Shown: piece after piece, positions 45,305-49,581 of the stretch
How positions within the stretch are numbered: the first letter of the stretch is position 1
Layout of the letters: each line of letters starts with the position of its first letter
NCBI GenBank assembly: GCA_022821445.1
Contig: JAJEDQ010000138.1
Coordinates: forward strand, 1-49,581
From: Acidimicrobiia bacterium
Lineage (GTDB): Bacteria; Actinomycetota; Acidimicrobiia; Acidimicrobiales; Bin134
Direction of reading: 5' to 3'
DNA: 49,581 nt
Position numbers and translations under genes: made by a program
The notes under the pieces: model-generated
Database searches by the model: none
The model's input: only the letters and a program-made list of their open reading frames with translations
Told to the model about the DNA's origin: nothing

Positions 45305-46960
45305 GTGGCCAAGCTGCGGGTGGCCCTGTGCCAGATCAACTCAGTGGTTGGCGATATCGACGCCAACACCAAGCGGATTCTCTCTGCGCTGGCTGCCACC
45401 GAAGAGGCCGGGTGCCATGCTGCGGTGTTTCCCGAGCTGGCCGTCACCGGCTATCCCCCGGAGGATTTGGTGCTCAAGCGGCGGTTTGTGCAGGACAGCC
45501 GCGCTGCGATGGAGCACATTGCTGCCCGGTCGGGATCGTGTGCCGCGGTGGTGGGATTTGTGGACGGTGCCGATGGGTGCCAGAACGCAGCCGGCGTCGC
45601 AGCCCATGGCCGACTTGAGGGCGTCTACCACAAGCGGGAGCTGCCCAACTACGGGGTGTTCGATGAGCGCCGTTACTTCCTCCCCGGCACCGGCGATCCC
45701 GTGCTGCACGACATGGCCGGCGTCGCCGTCGGCGTGTCGATCTGCGAGGACGCGTGGGTGTCGGGGGGTCCGATGAGCCAGATGGCCGCAGCCGGTGCCG
45801 AGGTCATCTTCAATCTGAACGCCTCGCCCTATCACGTGGGCAAGCTGAACCAGCGTTTGAGGGTCCTCCGCCAGCGGGTCTCGGAGACGGGGTGCGCCGT
45901 CGCCTATGCCAACTTGGTGGGAGGTCAAGACGAGCTGGTCTTCGACGGCGCATCGCTGATGCTGGACGCCGACGGTCGCGTCATCGCCCAGGCACCCCCC
46001 TTCCGAGAGCATCTGCTGATCGCCGAAGTAGAAGTGGCCGACCGGCCTGAACTGTCGTCCCCGCCGGCCATTCCCCAGGAGATCAACAAGGTGGATCCTG
46101 GATTGGACGAGCTGCACGAGCAGTACGAGGCCCTCGTGCTGGCCACCCGGGACTATGTGCACAAAAACGGCTTCACCGATGTGGGCATCGGAGTGTCAGG
46201 GGGAATCGACTCCTCGCTGGTGGCGGCCATCGCCACTGACGCTCTGGGTGCCGACCATGTACACGGCGTGCTGATGCCCTCCCGCTATTCCAGCGATCAC
46301 TCGGTGGCCGACGCCGAGGCACTGTGCCGGAACCTGGGCATCGACCATCGGGTCATACCAGTGGAGCCCGGCCATCAGGCCTTCCTGAACATGCTGGCGC
46401 CGTCGTTCGACGGGCTCGACCCCGACCTGGCCGAGGAGAACGTGCAGTCTCGCATTCGGGGGACGCTGCTCATGGCCTTGTCCAACAAGTTCGGCTGGCT
46501 CATCTTGACCACCGGGAACAAGAGCGAGAGCGCGGTGGGCTACTCCACCCTGTACGGCGACACCGCCGGGGCCTACGCCGTGATCAAAGACCTGTGGAAG
46601 CTCCAGGTGTACGCCTTCGCCCGCCACCGCAACCAGCGGGCCGGACGGGACCTGATACCCGAGAATGTGCTGGTCAAACCGCCGTCAGCCGAGCTTCGCC
46701 CCGACCAGCGAGACGACCAGAGCCTGCCTCCCTACGAGGTGCTGGATCCGCTGTTGGAGGCCTATGTGGAGGGCGACCTCACCCCCGCCGACCTGTGCGG
46801 CCAGGGCTACGACCCCGATTTGGTGAGCCGCATCACCGGCTTGGTGGACCGTGCCGAGTACAAGCGCCGCCAGAACCCCCCCGGGGTGCGCATCACCGCC
46901 AAGGCCTTCGGCCGCGACCGCCGCTTACCCATCACCAATCGCTACCGGGGCGGGGACTGA
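45305..46960 (+). CDS. nadE: Glutamine-dependent NAD+ synthetase
   Basis: 551 residues with GTG start. N-terminal nitrilase-type glutaminase: Glu44 in FPELAVTGYPPEDL, Lys110 in VYHKRELPNYGVFDE and Cys147 in VSICEDAW. C-terminal synthetase with the PPi loop SGGIDSS at 298-304, then TTGNKSESAVGYSTLYGD. It amidates deamido-NAD+ using glutamine, so its position after glnA1 is logical. Its last residues RYRGGD and stop codon form the first edge of a 62-bp tandem repeat. Confidence 0.97.
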   Translation: MAKLRVALCQINSVVGDIDANTKRILSALAATEEAGCHAAVFPELAVTGYPPEDLVLKRRFVQDSRAAMEHIAARSGSCAAVVGFVDGADGCQNAAGVAAHGRLEGVYHKRELPNYGVFDERRYFLPGTGDPVLHDMAGVAVGVSICEDAWVSGGPMSQMAAAGAEVIFNLNASPYHVGKLNQRLRVLRQRVSETGCAVAYANLVGGQDELVFDGASLMLDADGRVIAQAPPFREHLLIAEVEVADRPELSSPPAIPQEINKVDPGLDELHEQYEALVLATRDYVHKNGFTDVGIGVSGGIDSSLVAAIATDALGADHVHGVLMPSRYSSDHSVADAEALCRNLGIDHRVIPVEPGHQAFLNMLAPSFDGLDPDLAEENVQSRIRGTLLMALSNKFGWLILTTGNKSESAVGYSTLYGDTAGAYAVIKDLWKLQVYAFARHRNQRAGRDLIPENVLVKPPSAELRPDQRDDQSLPPYEVLDPLLEAYVEGDLTPADLCGQGYDPDLVSRITGLVDRAEYKRRQNPPGVRITAKAFGRDRRLPITNRYRGGD

Positions 46961-47022
46961 TGGCCGTCGGACTCCAAGAAACGACAGCTAGATGCTTTAG
47001 CCGATACCGGGGCGGGGACTGA
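46960..47022 (+). CDS. Micro-ORF 1 of tandem array (20 residues)
   Basis: ATG overlaps the nadE stop by one base (TGATG). The peptide starts MAVGLQETTA, then RCFS, and ends RYRGGD, the same six residues that end NadE. Could be translated by re-initiation. Whether a peptide is made is unknown. Confidence 0.3.
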   Translation: MAVGLQETTARCFSRYRGGD

Positions 47023-47084
47023 TGGCCGTCGGACTCCAAGAAACGACAGCTAGATGCTTTGGCCGATACCGGGGTGGGGACTGA
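47022..47084 (+). CDS. Micro-ORF 2 of tandem array (20 residues)
   Basis: Coupled by TGATG to micro-ORF 1. The same peptide except RCFG in place of RCFS, the only amino-acid change among the three copies. Confidence 0.3.
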   Translation: MAVGLQETTARCFGRYRGGD

Positions 47085-47146
47085 TGGCCGTCGGACTCCA
47101 AGAAACGACAGCTAGGTGCTTTAGCCGCTACCGGGGCGGGGACTGA
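47084..47146 (+). CDS. Micro-ORF 3 of tandem array (20 residues)
   Basis: Coupled by TGATG to micro-ORF 2; the peptide is identical to that of copy 1 despite base differences (AGA/AGG and CGA/CGC are synonymous). Its stop is 2 bp before the ATG of the next gene. Confidence 0.3.
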   Translation: MAVGLQETTARCFSRYRGGD

Positions 47147-47148
47147 GG

Positions 47149-47706
47149 ATGGACATCGAGCAGTCGGCTGACGCCTGCGGCGGTTTGGCCTGGATTTCTG
47201 AGCGGCTGTTCGAGATCGAAGGCCACCTGGCCGTTGAATCGGCCGAAGGCGAGTCTCTGGACGCCCGCACCCGGGCACTTCTGGCCCGCTCCAGCCGTCG
47301 TCATGGACAGCATGCCCAGTGGTGGAAGAACCTGCTGCCTGACTCGCCGGCATTGGCCGGAACTGATCGGATTGGCTGCCCCACACAATCATGGGAGCAC
47401 TTGCTGGGCTACATCGAGGATGAGGCGCCGGCACGCGCCGTCGCCGCGCTCTACGAAGTAGCCCTGCCCCAGTTGGATTTGGTGATCGATCATTTGGGTC
47501 AGGAGTTGTCGCCGGTGTGCGACGGAGCTGTGATCCGCACCGCCCGCATGGTGGCCGCCGATTTGGCCGAGGAGCGATATGACGCCAAGGAAGTGTGGAA
47601 TCCTCCCAATATCCCCTCTGGTGGAGACATCGAAGAGCTCATCTTCGACTTTGCCGACGACTATCACGAAAAAAGATGGCCTCCACTGCTGCCGTATCCG
47701 CGATGA
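47149..47706 (+). CDS. Conserved-looking helical protein of unknown function
   Basis: 185 residues, ATG directly after the tandem repeat. Not recognised. It is rich in predicted helix: SERLFEIEGHLAV, RTRALLARSSRRHGQHAQWWKNLLP, AAVALYEVALPQLDLVIDHLG-like stretch near 100-120. The spacing of Glu and His residues recalls ferritin-like folds, but no diiron motif is clear. The C-terminus is acidic-aromatic (FDFADDYHEKRWPPLLPYPR). It sits between nadE and the sigma factor gene. Codon use matches the neighbours. Confidence 0.7.
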   Translation: MDIEQSADACGGLAWISERLFEIEGHLAVESAEGESLDARTRALLARSSRRHGQHAQWWKNLLPDSPALAGTDRIGCPTQSWEHLLGYIEDEAPARAVAALYEVALPQLDLVIDHLGQELSPVCDGAVIRTARMVAADLAEERYDAKEVWNPPNIPSGGDIEELIFDFADDYHEKRWPPLLPYPR

Positions 47707-47823
47707 AGCGGGTATCGTTATTGGCTAAGCATTGTCCGTGTCTCTGCTCGGTCAGCGTCGACCGATTCGACAGCGGCACCGATAGCCCCATGGATTATCG
47801 GGCCAAAGGATTTTCGGGAAGGT

Positions 47824-48789
47824 GTGACTGTGCCGAAAGAGCGTGTTGAGCGAGACGACGAAGATCTTGTCCGCCTCTATCTGACCGACATCGGCCAATA
47901 CCCGCTGCTCACCAAAGACGACGAGGTTGAGCTGGCCCAGAAAATCGAGGAGGGCAACGAGGCGCAAGCTCTCCTTGACCAGGACAAGGAGAGCGCATCC
48001 GGCAGTTCAGAGCGGCTATCGCCCGCCCGCCGCCGCATTCTGCGCCGCCAGGTCAAAGTGGGCGAGGCGGCTGAGCGCCGATTCGTGCAGTCCAACCTCC
48101 GCTTGGTGGTGTCCATTGCCAAGAAGTACCAGGCCTCCGGTTTGCCTCTGCTAGATCTGATCCAGGAGGGCAATCTCGGCCTGATGCACGCGGTGGAGAA
48201 GTTCGACTGGCGCAAGGGCTTCAAGTTCTCCACCTATGCCACCTGGTGGATCCGCCAGGCCATCACCCGGGGAATCGCCAACACCGGCCGCACCATCCGC
48301 CTGCCGGTCCACGCCGGCGACACCCTGGCCCGACTCCAGAAGGCCCGGGCCAACCTGGAGAAGAAGCTGGGCCGCCCGGCCACCCTGGCCGAGTTGGCCG
48401 TAGAGGTAGACCTCTCCGAGGAAAAGGTGACCGAGGCGCTGCGCTTCGCCGCCGAGCCGCTCTCGTTGAGCGAGCCGCTGCGGGAAGACGGCGACGCCGA
48501 GTTGGGCGACGTGGTGGAGGACCGCTCCGCCGAGTCCCCCTTCGAAGTGGCCGCCACCGCCTTGCTGCCCGAGGAGATCACCCGGCTGCTCGGCCCCCTC
48601 GACGAACGCGAGCGCGAAATCCTCAAGCTCCGCTTCGGCCTCGACCGCGGCGAGCCCCGCACCCTCGAAGAAGTCGGCGAGCACTTCAACCTCACCCGCG
48701 AGCGCATCCGCCAAATCGAGGCCCGAGCCATGTCCAAACTCCGCCACCCCAGCAGCGACACCGGCGCCCGCGATTTGCTAGCTGTCTAG
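47824..48789 (+). CDS. Sigma-70 family RNA polymerase sigma factor (group 1/2)
   Basis: 321 residues with GTG start. Regions 1.2 to 4 are complete: DDLVRLYLTDIGQYPLL-like region 1.2, RFVQSNLRLVVSIAKKYQ and LLDLIQEGNLGLMHAVEKFDWRKGFKFSTYATWWIRQAI (regions 2.1-2.4), region 3 RLPVHAGDTLARLQKA, and region 4 DEREREILKLRFGLDRGEPRTLEEVGEHFNLTRERIRQIEA. Region 1.1 is lacking and there is an insert DKESASGSSERLSPARR before region 2. This is the SigA/HrdB-related class, most likely group 2. Confidence 0.93.
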   Translation: MTVPKERVERDDEDLVRLYLTDIGQYPLLTKDDEVELAQKIEEGNEAQALLDQDKESASGSSERLSPARRRILRRQVKVGEAAERRFVQSNLRLVVSIAKKYQASGLPLLDLIQEGNLGLMHAVEKFDWRKGFKFSTYATWWIRQAITRGIANTGRTIRLPVHAGDTLARLQKARANLEKKLGRPATLAELAVEVDLSEEKVTEALRFAAEPLSLSEPLREDGDAELGDVVEDRSAESPFEVAATALLPEEITRLLGPLDEREREILKLRFGLDRGEPRTLEEVGEHFNLTRERIRQIEARAMSKLRHPSSDTGARDLLAV

Positions 48790-48838
48790 AAGCCCCGTCA
48801 GCCGTATTCGATTCCCGTCCTCCACAACCGACGAGGTA

Positions 48839-48931
48839 GGCCGAGCGGGGGGTGGCCCGGCTCAGGGTGCCCGCCGCCCGGAGCTCGTCGAGGACGGCGG
48901 GCTGGGCCGGGACAGGACCCGCCGCTCGGCC
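48839..48931 (+). ncRNA. Structured intergenic repeat, copy B
   Basis: Same core as 23270-23358. P1 is GGCCGAGCGG (48839-48848) with CCGCTCGGCC (48922-48931), a sequence unlike copy A yet perfectly paired. P2 CCCGGCTCA (48856-48864) pairs with TGGGCCGGG (48903-48911); the second pair is C-G where copy A has T-A. P3 is identical in both. It lies 49 bp after the sigma gene stop and before the 3' end of tRNA-Sec, so it may also serve as 3' structure of the sigma transcript. Confidence 0.55.
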
Positions 48932-48945
48932 GGTCTCGCGCCAAG

Positions 48946-49038
48946 CGGAGGTGGACGGGAATCGAACCCGCCGGACGGGGATCGCCCGTCCCACCCGCTT
49001 TGAAGGCGGGGGAGCCCACCAGGCGCTCAGACACCTCC
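48946..49038 (-). tRNA. selC: tRNA-Sec (anticodon TCA)
   Basis: 93 nt on the minus strand. Anticodon stem CCCGC/GCGGG encloses the loop CTTCAAA, giving anticodon TCA for UGA codons; this loop is the same as in known bacterial selC. A long variable arm pairs GGACGGG with CCCGTCC. T arm GCGGGTTCGATTCCCGT. Acceptor GGAGGTG pairs with CACCTCC, with discriminator G and no encoded CCA; an extra C-G pair would extend the stem outward. With selA and selB at 26-29 kb the decoding machinery is nearly complete (selD is not in the window). Confidence 0.93.
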
Positions 49039-49203
49039 GCCGGTCATCTTTGCCCACCGCCGGCCGTCGCGCCACCCGAAGTCGCGCCGAATGTCGAGTC
49101 CGGCGGTCCGTCCCGAAAACTCATTTGATCGCGCTGCCGCACATCGGCAAGGGTGAGCCGGTAATGAAGTTTCAGTCAATCTGAATAATTATCGGGGATA
49201 CCA

Positions 49204-49581
49204 ATGATCTATGCATATCTCGGTGCGAAGGGCGGCGTCGGCAACACCGTGACTGCCCTGCTGGCTGCGGTCAGTGCGAAGCGGTCGGGCCGCGATGTCG
49301 TGCTGGCCGACCTCACCGGCGACTTCGGCGTGGTGCTCGGCACCGCGCCTGACCTGCCCGGCATTGCAGAATGGACCGCGGCATCGGAGCTCTCACTGGG
49401 AGCCGCATCGGCGCTGGCGGTCGATGTCGCGCCGGGCATCAGCCTGCTGCCACGCGGCAGCGGCGACATCGACGCATCCCGGCTCGCCACGCTGTGGTCG
49501 CTGCTTGCGGGCAAGCCGCGGGTCAACATCATCGACGCGGGCCGCGGCCGCACTGCCCTGTCGCAGGTGTCGGGTCCACGG
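49204..49581 (+). CDS. CpaE/TadZ-like ParA-family protein, cut by window end
   Basis: The first 126 residues of a second TadZ-type protein. P-loop KGGVGNT at 9-15 has Asn14 where active ParA proteins have Lys, parallel to Thr14 in the copy at 10217. The layout also matches: VLADLTGDFGVVLG, ISLLPRGSGDIDASR (copy 1 has LSLLPRGQGPLSARR) and NIIDAG. It probably opens a second Tad-type gene cluster beyond the window. Confidence 0.8.
   Translation, partial: MIYAYLGAKGGVGNTVTALLAAVSAKRSGRDVVLADLTGDFGVVLGTAPDLPGIAEWTAASELSLGAASALAVDVAPGISLLPRGSGDIDASRLATLWSLLAGKPRVNIIDAGRGRTALSQVSGPR

Larger units (their letters stand above)
46942..47147 (+). repeat. 62-bp tandem repeat at the nadE 3' end
   Basis: Three full units (46942-47003, 47004-47065, 47066-47127) and a 20-bp partial unit (47128-47147), differing by single bases. 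Unit 1 begins inside the nadE C-terminus; the partial unit ends 2 bp before the next gene. Every unit contains TGATG, so each stop overlaps the next start. GTCG and CGAC arms inside each unit could form a small hairpin. Confidence 0.95.
48790..49203. other. 414-bp intergenic region with structured repeat and selC
   Basis: After the sigma gene come a 14-bp tRNA-like fragment (48807-48820), the second structured repeat (48839-48931), tRNA-Sec on the minus strand (48946-49038) and about 165 bp of non-coding DNA that turns AT-rich before the ATG at 49204, with a GGGGA ribosome site. I see no protein gene. Confidence 0.8.

Noticed and set aside
46942-47147. CRISPR or phage attachment repeat
   Set aside because: Units abut without spacers, and no integrase or cas gene is present; the repeat phase is explained by TGATG coupling.

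Overview
The window is high-GC DNA from an actinomycete-type bacterium. The evidence is a WhiB protein, DNA topoisomerase I with a lysine-rich tail, a GlnA1/GlnA2/GlnE set like that of mycobacteria, a Tad pilus locus with a DUF4244-type pilin, frequent GTG starts and many ATGA gene overlaps. The secreted repeat proteins, CoA transferases and amidohydrolases would fit Acidimicrobiia, but that rank is an inference.

Layout. (1) 1-10.9 kb, all on the minus strand and read from 10894 downward: a Tad/Flp pilus operon (cpaE/tadZ, cpaF/tadA, tadB, tadC, pilin, tadE), an RsbV/RsbW pair, nhaA, topA, an MFS carrier and the start of thymidylate kinase. (2) 10.9-18.5 kb, plus strand: two nucleoside-type ABC permeases, a glycine betaine ABC ATPase and permease, a DHA2 exporter and a DUF4389 protein. 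(3) 18.5-23.1 kb: an amidohydrolase, CoA transferase and SDR operon facing a second amidohydrolase. (4) 23.1-26.0 kb: tRNA-Pro, a structured repeat, a receiver protein, a STAS protein, an NfeD-like protein and WhiB. (5) 26.0-32.7 kb: selB, selA, fxsA and mrp, divergent from an A-type Fe-S carrier and a fused [2Fe-2S]/molybdopterin-type protein. (6) 32.7-46.9 kb, nitrogen assimilation: glnE, RidA, a GlnR-like regulator, glnA2, glnA1 and glutamine-dependent NAD synthetase. This region is split at 35.8-41.6 kb by a block of three paralogous secreted beta-propeller proteins and a toxin-antitoxin pair. (7) 46.9-49.6 kb: tandem micro-ORFs, an unknown gene, a primary-type sigma factor, a second copy of the structured repeat, tRNA-Sec (selC) and the start of a second CpaE/TadZ gene.

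The window therefore carries selA, selB and selC, but I saw no selenoprotein in it. glnE, glnA1, glnA2 and a GlnR-like regulator form a nitrogen module. Between the two divergent glutamine synthetases lie four 5-bp half-sites spaced exactly 11 bp apart. Two genes look broken: glnA2 has an in-frame TAG, and one RCC1-type protein has a single-base frameshift.

The most unusual structures are three. First, a 62-bp tandem repeat behind nadE forms a chain of TGATG-coupled 20-codon ORFs. Second, a repeat of about 90 nt occurs near both tRNA genes; its stems differ between copies but stay complementary. Third, a 36-bp in-frame tandem repeat sits at the start of tadC, and each unit brings its own GTG.
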